Shown here piece after piece: positions 1 to 5,839 of a stretch of 5,839 bases of DNA. This DNA is from Actinomycetales bacterium (GTDB taxonomy: Bacteria; Actinomycetota; Actinomycetes; Actinomycetales; Cellulomonadaceae): NCBI GenBank assembly GCA_012514835.1, contig JAAYZM010000256.1, forward strand, positions 1 through 5,839, read 5' to 3'. Position 1 is the stretch's first letter. Every line of letters starts with the position of its first letter. The notes under the pieces are model-generated. The model was not told where the DNA came from and searched no databases. It worked only from the letters and a program-made list of their open reading frames with translations. The translations under genes and the position numbers were made by a program.

Positions 1-1056
<1,056 letters not shown>

Positions 1057-1097
1057 CCTCGCGCGAAGGGGGCCGACGTCGAACCGTCCGCCCCTCG

Positions 1098-1126
1098 ACA
1101 CCCCGGCGGCACCCGGCCGGGGGTGT
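1098..1126 (+). terminator. GC-rich hairpin after gdhA, overlapping the purF leader
   Basis: ACACCCCGGC (1098-1107) pairs with GCCGGGGGTGT (1116-1126) with one bulged G and an 8-base loop. It lies 42 bases after the gdhA stop and 14 bases before the preferred purF start. There is no T tract, which is common for actinobacterial terminator-like hairpins. It could terminate gdhA transcription or act as a structure in the purF leader. The sequence alone does not decide between them. Confidence 0.45.
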
Positions 1127-1140
1127 GTCACCATGGTGCC

Positions 1141-2685
1141 GTGGCACTGCGCGGAGACGGACGACTGTCCCACGAGACCTTTCCCGGAGAACGCGGACCC
1201 CAGGACGCGTGCGGTGTCTTCGGCGTCTGGGCTCCCGGTGAAGAGGTCGCGAAGCTGACCTACTTCGGGCTGTACGCGCTGCAGCACCGTGGCCAGGAGT
1301 CGGCGGGCATCGCGACGTCCAACGGCGAGCAGATCCTCGTCTACAAGGACATGGGCCTCGTCTCGCAGGTGTTCGACGAGACGTCGCTCAACGCGCTGCA
1401 GGGCTACCTCGCGATCGGGCACACGCGGTACTCGACGACGGGCTCGAGCACGTGGGGGAACGCCCAGCCCACGCTCGGTGCGACGTCCGCGGGGACGCTC
1501 GCGCTGGCCCACAACGGCAACCTGACCAACACGACGGAGCTCATCGAGCTTGTCGCGGAGCGGTACGGCGCCCAGCGGCGCAACCAGCTCGTGGGTGGTG
1601 CGTCGTCGGACACGATGGTGCTCACGGCCCTCTTCGCGGGCGACCCGGACCGCACGCTCGAAGCAACCGCCCTCGAGGTGCTGCCGCGCGTGCGCGGGGC
1701 CTTCTCGCTCGTGTTCATGGACGAGAACGCGATCTACGCCGCGCGCGACCCGCAGGGCGTGCGCCCGCTCGTGCTGGGCCGCCTCGAGCGCGGCTGGGTG
1801 GTCGCGAGCGAGATCCCGGCCCTCGACATCGTGGGTGCAGCGTTCGTGCGCGAGGTGGACCCAGGCGAGCTCATCGTGATCGACGCGGACGGTCTGCGCT
1901 CGAGCCGCTTCGCAGAGCCGGCGCGCGCGGGCTGCGTGTTCGAGTACGTGTACCTGGCCCGCCCGGACACGTCGATCGCGGGGCGGTCGATGAACGCGGC
2001 GCGCGTCGAGATGGGCCGCCAGCTCGCGCGCGAGCACCCCGTCGAGGCGGACATCGTGATCCCCGTGCCGGAGTCCGGCACGCCCGCGGCGATCGGCTAC
2101 GCCTCGGAGTCGGGGATCCGCTACGCGCAGGGCCTGACCAAGAACGCCTACGTGGGGCGCACGTTCATCCAGCCGTCCCAGACGCTGCGCCAGCTGGGCA
2201 TCCGCCTCAAGCTCAACCCGCTGCGCGAGGTGATCCGTGGCCAGCGCCTCGTGGTGGTGGACGACTCGATCGTGCGTGGCAACACGCAGCGCGCGCTCGT
2301 GCGGATGCTCCGCGAGGCCGGCGCGGCGGAGGTCCACATCCGCATCTCCTCGCCGCCCGTGAAGTGGCCGTGCTTCTACGGCATCGACTTCCCGTCGCGC
2401 GCGGAGCTCATCGCCAACGGGCTCGGCGCGGACGAGATCGCGGCGTCCCTCGGCGCCGACTCGCTCGGCTACATCTCGATCGACGGCATGATCGCCGCGA
2501 CGGAGCAGCCCGCGTCCCAGCTGTGCACCGCGTGCTTCACGGGCACGTACCCGATCCAGATCCCGGAGACCGCCAACATGGGCCTCAACCTGCTCGACAG
2601 CCAGCTCCCCCTCGGGGCGCCCGAGGACGGGCTGATGTCCGTGCTGGGCGGTACCGGGGGCGCGACGGCGCTCGAGCAGCCGTGA
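1141..2685 (+). CDS. purF: amidophosphoribosyltransferase (PurF)
   Basis: Catalyses the first committed step of purine synthesis, PRPP plus glutamine to 5-phosphoribosylamine, in the cytoplasm. The preferred GTG start gives 514 residues. A 23-residue propeptide precedes Cys24 of CGVFGVW, the N-terminal nucleophile exposed by self-cleavage. Glutaminase-domain motifs follow: LQHRGQESAGI, HTRYSTTGSS, HNGNLTNT. The PRPP loop VVVDDSIVRGNT (371-382) lies in the phosphoribosyltransferase half. Cys265, Cys411, Cys462 and Cys465 match in spacing the four 4Fe-4S ligands of the Bacillus-type enzyme, so an oxygen-sensitive cluster is inferred. An in-frame GTG at 1123 would add six residues, but it lies inside the hairpin at 1098-1126. 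The 1141 start begins MALRGDGRLSH, as I recall for relatives, although neither start has a strong ribosome binding site. The 3' end overlaps purM by 4 bases. Confidence 0.96.
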   Translation: MALRGDGRLSHETFPGERGPQDACGVFGVWAPGEEVAKLTYFGLYALQHRGQESAGIATSNGEQILVYKDMGLVSQVFDETSLNALQGYLAIGHTRYSTTGSSTWGNAQPTLGATSAGTLALAHNGNLTNTTELIELVAERYGAQRRNQLVGGASSDTMVLTALFAGDPDRTLEATALEVLPRVRGAFSLVFMDENAIYAARDPQGVRPLVLGRLERGWVVASEIPALDIVGAAFVREVDPGELIVIDADGLRSSRFAEPARAGCVFEYVYLARPDTSIAGRSMNAARVEMGRQLAREHPVEADIVIPVPESGTPAAIGYASESGIRYAQGLTKNAYVGRTFIQPSQTLRQLGIRLKLNPLREVIRGQRLVVVDDSIVRGNTQRALVRMLREAGAAEVHIRISSPPVKWPCFYGIDFPSRAELIANGLGADEIAASLGADSLGYISIDGMIAATEQPASQLCTACFTGTYPIQIPETANMGLNLLDSQLPLGAPEDGLMSVLGGTGGATALEQP

Positions 2686-3824
2686 GCGGGACGAGGGCCG
2701 ACGACGGCGCCCCCCAGGGCCCGGGCCTGACCTACGCGGCTGCCGGGGTCGACACCGAGGCGGGTGACCTCGCAGTCGAGCTCATGAAGGACGCCGTGCG
2801 GGCGACCCACGGCCCCGAGGTGACCGGTGGCGTGGGCGGCTTCGCGGGCCTCTTCGACGCGAGCGCCCTCGCCACGTACCGCAAGCCGCTGCTCGCGACG
2901 TCCACGGACGGCGTGGGCACCAAGGTCGCGATCGCGCAGGCGATGGACAAGCACGACACGATCGGCTTCGACCTCGTGGGCATGGTGGTGGACGACATCG
3001 TGGCGGTGGGCGCCAAGCCCCTGTTCATGACGGACTACATCGCGTGCGGTCGCGTGGTGCCCGAGCGCATCGCGGCGATCGTGCGCGGCATCGCGGAGGC
3101 GTGCCAGGTGGCCGGGACCGCGCTCGTGGGCGGCGAGACGGCCGAGCACCCGGGTCTGCTGGGCCCGGACGAGTACGACGTCGCGGGCGCCGTGACGGGC
3201 GTGGTCGAGGCAGACGCCGTGCTGGGCCCCGAGCGCGTGCGCGCCGGTGACGTGGTGGTGGCCCTCGAGGCGAGCGGCCTGCACGCCAACGGGTTCTCCC
3301 TGGTGCGCAAGGTCGTGGCCGTGGCGGGCTGGCAGCTCGACCGGCACGTCGAGGAGTTCGGTCGCACGCTCGGCGAGGAGCTCCTCGAGCCCACGCGCGT
3401 GTACGCGTCCGACGTCCTCGCGCTCGCGGACCGCGCCGCTGGCGGGGTGCACGCGATGAGCCACGTCACGGGTGGCGGGCTCGCGGCGAACCTCGCGCGC
3501 GTGCTCCCCGAGGGCCTCGTGGCAGGGGTCGACCGGTCCGCGTGGGCCGTCCCGCCCGTGTTCGACGTGGTGCGCTCGCTGGGCGGTGTCCCGTGGTCAG
3601 ACCTCGAGAGGACCCTCAACCTGGGCGTCGGCATGGTGGCCGTCGTCGGCCCCGAAGCCGTTGACGGCGTGCTCGCGCACAGCGCGGAGCTCGGGCTCGG
3701 TGCGTGGGTGCTCGGTGAGGTCACCGAGCTCGGGTCCGCGCCCGAGGGCGTCGAGCTCGTGGCCGGCACGAAGGGCGTGCACGGCGGAGCCGTCGCGATG
3801 TCGGGGAGCTACCGCACGCGGTGA
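2682..3824 (+). CDS. purM: phosphoribosylformylglycinamidine cyclo-ligase (AIR synthetase, PurM)
   Basis: ATP-dependent ring closure of FGAM to aminoimidazole ribonucleotide, step 5 of purine synthesis, in the cytoplasm. The 380 residues include a short hydrophilic extension before TYAAAGVD (from about residue 17), slightly longer than the roughly 345-360 usual for the family. Motifs in order: TSTDGVGTK (73-81), GFDLVGMVVDDIV (95-107), GGETAEHPG (150-158), GLHANGFSLVR (199-209), SHVTGGGL (260-267) and TLNLGVGMV (311-319). These are the conserved signatures of the PurM/PurS-type ATP-binding fold. The GTG start shares bases with the TGA stop of purF (GTGA), with no good independent ribosome binding site, so translation is probably coupled to purF in one operon. 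The frame stays open far upstream through purF, but that extension is an out-of-frame shadow of purF. Confidence 0.96.
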   Translation: MSGTRADDGAPQGPGLTYAAAGVDTEAGDLAVELMKDAVRATHGPEVTGGVGGFAGLFDASALATYRKPLLATSTDGVGTKVAIAQAMDKHDTIGFDLVGMVVDDIVAVGAKPLFMTDYIACGRVVPERIAAIVRGIAEACQVAGTALVGGETAEHPGLLGPDEYDVAGAVTGVVEADAVLGPERVRAGDVVVALEASGLHANGFSLVRKVVAVAGWQLDRHVEEFGRTLGEELLEPTRVYASDVLALADRAAGGVHAMSHVTGGGLAANLARVLPEGLVAGVDRSAWAVPPVFDVVRSLGGVPWSDLERTLNLGVGMVAVVGPEAVDGVLAHSAELGLGAWVLGEVTELGSAPEGVELVAGTKGVHGGAVAMSGSYRTR

Positions 3825-3871
3825 CGCGGGACGTGGTCGTCCAGACGTGACCGGCGGAGGCGTGACTGGCA

Positions 3872-3898
3872 GACCGGGCGCGCAGGGCGCGCCAGGTC
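3872..3898. terminator. bidirectional hairpin between purM and the DUF3073 gene
   Basis: GACCGGGCGCGC (3872-3883) and GCGCGCCAGGTC (3887-3898) form a 12-position stem with one G-A mismatch and an AGG loop. It lies 47 bases after the purM stop, and its right arm covers two bases of the DUF3073 stop codon (3897-3899). The genes converge here, so it probably ends transcription from both sides. There is no T tract. A smaller hairpin, GGACG-TGGT-CGTCC at 3829-3842, sits directly after purM. Confidence 0.6.
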
Positions 3899-4088
3899 AG
3901 CGCGAGTCAGACCAGCTGTTCCACTCGTCCTCGTCGTCGTCCGCGGCGTCGTGCTTGCGCGTGTCCGTGGCGACGTCGGACTTCGTGGCGAGCTCTTGCT
4001 CGAGCTCGCGATAGTTCGTGTCGGGCGAGAAGTACTTGAGATCCCTAGCGATCTTGGCGTGCTTTGCCCGCTGACGGCCGCGCCCCAT
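3897..4088 (-). CDS. DUF3073 domain-containing protein
   Basis: A 63-residue protein of an actinobacterial family with no established function. The basic N-terminus GRGRQRAKHAKIARDLKYFS (residues 2-21) is the recognisable conserved part. It is followed by NYRELEQELATKSD and then a strongly acidic stretch, DDDEDEWNSW, near the C-terminus. Charge therefore runs from positive to negative along the chain, and no membrane segment or signal peptide is visible. A good ribosome binding site, AGAGGGGG on the minus strand (4104 to 4097), lies 8 bases before the ATG. It converges on purM, the same arrangement I recall in Mycobacterium tuberculosis, where Rv0810c follows purF-purM. Basic N-termini of this kind might contact nucleic acid, but that is speculation. 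Its length fits the family. Confidence 0.9.
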   Translation of the reverse strand: MGRGRQRAKHAKIARDLKYFSPDTNYRELEQELATKSDVATDTRKHDAADDDEDEWNSWSDSR

Positions 4089-4185
4089 GGCATCGACCCC
4101 CTCTGACGTAAGAGCGGGGCGGCACCGTGCTCACACGTGCGGCCCCGGGTATCTGTGCGTGTCTTTCGTGAGGCCCACGGTACAT

Positions 4186-4208
4186 CGTCAAGTGGTCCCA
4201 GGACCACT
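4186..4208 (-). promoter_or_regulatory. perfect dyad abutting a TTGACG -35-like element, DUF3073 upstream region
   Basis: AGTGGTCC-CA-GGACCACT (4191-4208) is a perfect 8-2-8 inverted repeat. On the minus strand it runs straight into TTGACG (4191 to 4186), a good match to a sigma-70-type -35 box reading toward the DUF3073 gene about 100 bases away. No strong -10 lies at 16-18 bases, so the promoter part is weak. The dyad has operator geometry, and its two-base spacer would make a poor RNA hairpin loop. It could bind a dimeric regulator of DUF3073, or of divergent bldC. Confidence 0.45.
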
Positions 4209-4236
4209 CGCCTCGCGCAGGGCTGAATCGAACCGT

Positions 4237-4249
4237 TCCACGAAGTGGA
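4237..4249. promoter_or_regulatory. short dyad in the divergent DUF3073/bldC region
   Basis: TCCAC-GAA-GTGGA is a perfect 5-3-5 inverted repeat. Its right half repeats the AGTGG core of the larger dyad at 4191-4208, about 50 bases away, so the two may be related operator half sites. A short dyad of this size can arise by chance in a region this long. Confidence 0.25.
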
Positions 4250-4277
4250 CATCAGTATCCGGAATCTGTCTCAACCC

Positions 4278-4311
4278 TTGGTCCTCGGTGCACAAATCGG
4301 GTTAAATCGGG
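4278..4311 (+). promoter_or_regulatory. candidate bldC promoter with a tandem AAATCGGG repeat
   Basis: TTGGTC (4278-4283) and TTAAAT (4302-4307) are separated by 18 bases and resemble a weak -35/-10 pair facing bldC. The -10 matches consensus at 4 of 6 positions and the -35 at 3 of 6. Overlapping it, AAATCGGG occurs twice (4294-4301 and 4304-4311) with a 10-base period, one helical turn. Streptomyces BldC is known to bind AT-containing direct repeats by head-to-tail oligomerisation, so an autoregulatory site is plausible. If the promoter is real, the bldC leader would be about 190 bases. Confidence 0.35.
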
Positions 4312-4347
4312 GCGTCCGGTATGCACACATCTGTTCCATGCTGCACA
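4289..4347. repeat. three TGCACA repeats upstream of bldC
   Basis: TGCACA occurs at 4289-4294, 4322-4327 and 4342-4347, all in the same orientation, with start-to-start spacings of 33 and 20 bases, close to whole helical turns. The first copy overlaps the candidate promoter. They could be half sites for a regulator. The motif is short and chance is a real alternative. Confidence 0.25.
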
Positions 4348-4361
4348 GTGGAGTTAGTCGG

Positions 4362-4412
4362 GGTAGGTGTCAGCGGCCTACCGGCTCCCGGACCGAGACC
4401 CACCCGGGGAGC
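4362..4412 (+). promoter_or_regulatory. two tandem hairpins in the bldC leader
   Basis: GGTAGG (4362-4367) pairs with CCTACC (4377-4382) around a 9-base loop. One base further on, GCTCCCGG (4384-4391) pairs with CCGGGGAGC (4404-4412) with one bulged G. The second stem ends 5 bases before the AGGAG ribosome binding site of the leader ORF at 4431. If transcribed, this is a structured 5' untranslated region that could affect access to that site. I do not recognise a known riboswitch. Confidence 0.4.
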
Positions 4413-4430
4413 GACCCAGGAGCACCGACG

Positions 4431-4496
4431 ATGAGGACCTGGATGCTCGACGGAACTGGGGCTTCCAGCCGTGGTGCACCGGGTCTTGCGAGTTGA
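4431..4496 (+). CDS. possible 21-residue leader peptide upstream of bldC
   Basis: An ATG at 4431 follows AGGAG (4418-4422) with an 8-base spacer, and the frame closes after 21 residues beginning MRTWMLDGTG. The TGA stop (4494-4496) overlaps the first bases of the bldC ribosome binding site GAGGAG (4495-4500), and only 10 bases separate it from the bldC ATG. Terminating ribosomes could therefore reinitiate on bldC or control access to its site. No membrane segment, run of one amino acid or family resemblance is visible. Against it, 9 of 21 codons end in A or T, far more than in the neighbouring genes, so this may be untranslated leader with a chance ORF. The strong ribosome binding site and the stop position are the positive evidence. 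Confidence 0.35.
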   Translation: MRTWMLDGTGASSRGAPGLAS

Positions 4497-4506
4497 GGAG
4501 ACTTCC

Positions 4507-4713
4507 ATGACGACACCTGTGGAAAACACCGAAGCCCTGCTGACCCCTTCCGAGGTCGCCACCCTCTTCCGGGTCGACCCCAAGACCGTGACGCGCTGGG
4601 CGAAGGCCGGAAAGCTCTCCTCGATCCGTACTCTCGGCGGCCACCGTCGCTACCGGGAGTCCGAGGTTCGTGAGCTGCTCTCCGGCGTCCCGATGCAGGG
4701 TGGGGCCAGCTGA
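4507..4713 (+). CDS. bldC: BldC-family MerR-like DNA-binding regulator
   Basis: A 68-residue cytoplasmic DNA-binding protein, the same length as I recall for Streptomyces BldC, where it delays entry into development and binds direct repeats cooperatively. Residues 11-33 (LLTPSEVATLFRVDPKTVTRWAK) form the winged helix-turn-helix core. AGKLSSIRTLGGHRRYRESE (33-52) carries the wing, with the GGHRRY signature typical of MerR/Xis-like folds. No effector-binding or coiled-coil dimerisation domain follows, which distinguishes it from classical MerR proteins. ATG 4507 is chosen because GAGGAG lies 6 bases upstream. An in-frame GTG at 4471 would add 12 unconserved residues. Twelve of 68 codons end in A or T, more than in purF, purM or most of gdhA. 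In a non-sporulating micrococcal relative its regulon is unknown. It converges on the membrane-protein gene 8 bases away. Confidence 0.93.
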   Translation: MTTPVENTEALLTPSEVATLFRVDPKTVTRWAKAGKLSSIRTLGGHRRYRESEVRELLSGVPMQGGAS

Positions 4714-4725
4714 CCTGAAGGTCAG
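4710..4725. terminator. palindrome holding both convergent stop codons
   Basis: CTGACCT (4710-4716) and AGGTCAG (4719-4725) are perfect inverted repeats around GA. As RNA this can fold as a 6-base-pair stem with a TGAA tetraloop. The TGA of bldC (4711-4713) lies in the left arm and the stop of the minus-strand gene (4722-4724) in the right arm. It probably serves as a compact bidirectional terminator, although it is short and has no T tract. Confidence 0.5.
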
Positions 4726-5147
4726 TCGGTCCAGAAGTGGTCGACGCTCTCGTCCTGCTGTCGCAGGGCGGGAGTGACGGGTCCGGGTGCGGCCGGCTCG
4801 GGTGACTTCGGCAGGTTCGACTTGCCGTAGAGCCCGAGCAGGCCCGCCACCAGGAAGAGCACCGCAGAGACGACCACGGCGGCGAGCGCGGGGTGCAGCA
4901 CCTCGCTGAGGCCCAGGATCGCCGCGGCGACGAGGCTCAGGATGCCGAGCCAGCCCAGCACGCCCGCGACTCCGAAGGAGACCACGGAGCGGCCGTACTC
5001 CTCCGCCTTGGCCTGCGCGGCGGCCTTGACCTTGTCGGTCTGGGCCTGGATCGCGCCCTTGACCTTCTCCTCGACGTTGTCCACGCCTTCGCGCACGCGC
5101 TCGGTGATGGGCTCGGTGATCCGGCTGAAGAAGCCGCGCTCGCTCAC
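4722..5147 (-). CDS. holin-like membrane protein (Phage_holin_3_6 type)
   Basis: A 141-residue protein predicted to sit in the cytoplasmic membrane. Residues 1-53 are charged and helical ([20 protein letters not shown], then [20 protein letters not shown]), resembling an amphipathic or coiled-coil segment. Two hydrophobic helices follow at about 54-79 and 86-108, separated by a tight turn (SEVLHP). A proline-rich, then acidic, tail ends in DHFWTD. This architecture matches the actinobacterial family called phage holin or putative superfamily III holin, which is widespread on chromosomes away from prophages. A lytic role is not established, and no endolysin or phage gene is nearby. The GTG start has GAAGGG (5160 to 5155) 7 bases upstream, and the ATG at 5154 is out of frame. 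It is divergent from the SCP gene and converges on bldC. Confidence 0.8.
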   Translation of the reverse strand: MSERGFFSRITEPITERVREGVDNVEEKVKGAIQAQTDKVKAAAQAKAEEYGRSVVSFGVAGVLGWLGILSLVAAAILGLSEVLHPALAAVVVSAVLFLVAGLLGLYGKSNLPKSPEPAAPGPVTPALRQQDESVDHFWTD

Positions 5148-5183
5148 GATGCATCCCTTCGGTGGTGGCGTCCTGCCCTCCTG

Positions 5184-5219
5184 ACCCTACCGGCGGGCGT
5201 GCGAGCGCGCCGGTACGGT
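5184..5219. promoter_or_regulatory. divergent -10-like elements between the holin-like and SCP genes
   Basis: The 78-base gap 5148-5225 must serve both divergent genes. On the plus strand, TACGGT (5214-5219) fits the TANNNT -10 pattern and ends 6 bases before the SCP start codon. On the minus strand, TAGGGT (5189 to 5184) fits the same pattern and would give a leader of about 30 bases with a proper ribosome binding site. No clear -35 boxes are present for either, so both calls rest on the hexamers and their positions. Confidence 0.35.
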
Positions 5220-5225
5220 GGTCGC

Positions 5226-5594
5226 GTGGCGGCCAGGAGGATCGACGGCGAGACGGGTGCGGCGGCGCTCGCCGCGTGGCGCGAGGGCGGCGCGGACCGG
5301 ACCATGGTGCGCACCGCCGTGCGGTTCACGCTCGAGGAGCTTGCCGAGCGCGCGCCCGGGCGGTCCGTCGAGATCCGGGTGCCGCCGCACGGTGCCGTCC
5401 AGGCGATCGAGGGGCCGCGGCACACGCGAGGCACCCCGCCCAACGTGGTGGAGACCGACGGCGAGACGTGGCTCGGGCTCGTCACGGGCCGGATCGCGTG
5501 GGACGAGGCCGTCGCGGACGGCCGCGTGCGTGCCTCGGGGGAGCGCGCGGACCTGGGCGGCCACGTGCCGTTCGGGCCCAGGTTCACCGGATAA
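5226..5594 (+). CDS. sterol carrier (SCP-ortholog) family protein
   Basis: A 122-residue soluble protein resembling the actinobacterial 'sterol carrier family' (bacterial SCP ortholog domain). The name reflects a fold relation to SCP-2; no ligand is established. Recognisable conserved parts are [10 protein letters not shown] (11-20), [40 protein letters not shown] and [11 protein letters not shown], with RASGERADL near the end. GTG 5226 is chosen because it gives the usual short start before RRID. GTG 5199 is also in frame and would add nine residues. There is no Shine-Dalgarno sequence ahead of 5226, and a TANNNT hexamer ends 6 bases before it, so the message may be leaderless. In mycobacteria a gene of this family lies just upstream of purF (Rv0807-purF, from memory). 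Here it is about 2.5 kb downstream of purF and close to the next gene. Confidence 0.8.
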   Translation: MAARRIDGETGAAALAAWREGGADRTMVRTAVRFTLEELAERAPGRSVEIRVPPHGAVQAIEGPRHTRGTPPNVVETDGETWLGLVTGRIAWDEAVADGRVRASGERADLGGHVPFGPRFTG

Positions 5595-5604
5595 GGTCGA
5601 GCCC

Positions 5605-5839
5605 ATGGTGAGCAGCTCCCCCGTCGACGAGCCCGCCGACGACGGCGCCCCCGTGGCGCCTCCCGCCGAGGACGGCACCGCCGACGACGGCGAACTGCAG
5701 CCCGACCCGGCGCGCGACGGCCAGCCCGCTGACGGCCAGCCCGGTGACGGTGAGCCTTCCGGGGACGCACCCGCCGACCGGGCACGCACCGTGCCGTCGC
5801 GCGAGGAGCTCGACCGGATCGCGGTGGACGTGCACATCC
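5605..5839 (+). CDS. unrecognised protein with acidic Pro/Gly-rich N-terminus, 3' end outside window
   Basis: The frame is open from ATG 5605 to the window edge, giving 78 complete codons. AAGG (5593-5596) lies 8 bases upstream, and only 10 bases separate it from the SCP stop codon, so the two are probably co-transcribed. GTG 5608 directly after the ATG is an alternative start. Residues 1-62 are low-complexity, rich in Asp, Pro, Gly, Ala and Glu, with three five-residue repeats DGQPA, DGQPG, DGEPS (38-52), and are probably disordered. Composition changes at TVPSREELDRIAVDVHI (62-78), which looks like the start of a folded domain. No signal peptide or membrane segment is seen. I cannot assign a family from this fragment. 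Codon usage is GC-ending in the manner of a real gene here. Confidence 0.7.
   Translation, partial: MVSSSPVDEPADDGAPVAPPAEDGTADDGELQPDPARDGQPADGQPGDGEPSGDAPADRARTVPSREELDRIAVDVHI
5716..5760 (+). repeat. three 15-base tandem repeats in the edge gene
   Basis: GACGGCCAGCCCGCT, GACGGCCAGCCCGGT and the diverged GACGGTGAGCCTTCC follow one another in frame and encode DGQPA, DGQPG and DGEPS. The first two differ at one base. The 15-base unit keeps the frame, so copy number could vary without breaking the protein. Confidence 0.8.

Noticed and set aside
1123..1140. GTG 1123 as the purF start
   Set aside because: It lies in the right arm of the 1098-1126 hairpin and adds MCHHGA, which I do not associate with the family. 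It cannot be fully excluded.
1452..2681. Upstream extension of the purM frame inside purF, apparently giving a 790-residue protein
   Set aside because: The extension is Arg/Ala-rich out-of-frame purF. PurM homology begins just after GTG 2682, which overlaps the purF stop as a coupled start.
4261..4303. GGAAT at 4261-4265 as a SigR-type -35
   Set aside because: The expected GTT about 18 bases downstream is missing; the first suitable GTT is about 34 bases away.
4087..4496. Two plus-strand open frames (4087-4305 and 4245-4496) in the DUF3073/bldC gap
   Set aside because: No ribosome binding site at their starts and no recognisable protein features. Only the 3' part of the second, from ATG 4431, has a good ribosome binding site and is kept as a doubtful leader ORF.
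4722..5147. Holin-like gene as sign of a prophage or lysis module
   Set aside because: The family is common on actinobacterial chromosomes, and no endolysin, integrase, structural phage gene or att-like repeat is in the window.
4893..5225. N-terminal extension of the SCP-family gene back to 4893
   Set aside because: It runs antisense through the membrane-protein gene, and its translation is a GC-rich shadow. Homology starts near RRID after GTG 5226.

Overview
The window is high-GC chromosomal DNA from an actinobacterium. The gene content (a BldC-type regulator, a DUF3073 protein, an actinobacterial-type PurF with a short propeptide, an SCP-ortholog protein, a Phage_holin_3_6-type membrane protein) and the strong GC-ending codon preference point to Micrococcales, plausibly Cellulomonadaceae or a relative. 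The genus is inferred from remembered family resemblance; no search was run.

Layout: (1) 1-1056, the 3' three quarters of an NADP-type glutamate dehydrogenase gene (gdhA), cut by the window edge. (2) 1141-3824, purF and purM, overlapping by 4 bases. They encode steps 1 and 5 of de novo purine synthesis. (3) 3897-4088, minus strand, a DUF3073 gene converging on purM across a GC-rich hairpin. (4) 4089-4506, about 420 bases with no established gene. It lies between divergent DUF3073 and bldC and holds a perfect dyad, direct repeats, two tandem hairpins and a possible 21-codon leader ORF with its own ribosome binding site. (5) 4507-4713, bldC, a small MerR-like DNA-binding protein. (6) 4722-5147, minus strand, a two-helix membrane protein of the actinobacterial holin-like family, converging on bldC with 8 bases between the stop codons. 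(7) 5226-5594, an SCP-ortholog protein. (8) 5605-5839, the start of an unrecognised gene with an acidic, repeat-containing N-terminus, cut by the window edge.

GdhA supplies glutamate, PurF consumes glutamine and PRPP, and PurM closes the imidazole ring, so the left half is nitrogen and purine metabolism. The SCP-ortholog, purF, purM and DUF3073 genes form a familiar actinobacterial neighbourhood. Here the SCP gene lies on the far side of bldC, so the block looks rearranged.

I see no mobile element, CRISPR array, tRNA, rRNA or obvious defence or secretion system. The most notable signals are an abrupt change of codon usage inside gdhA near base 290, suggesting a mosaic gene or an assembly chimera, and the elaborate leader of bldC.
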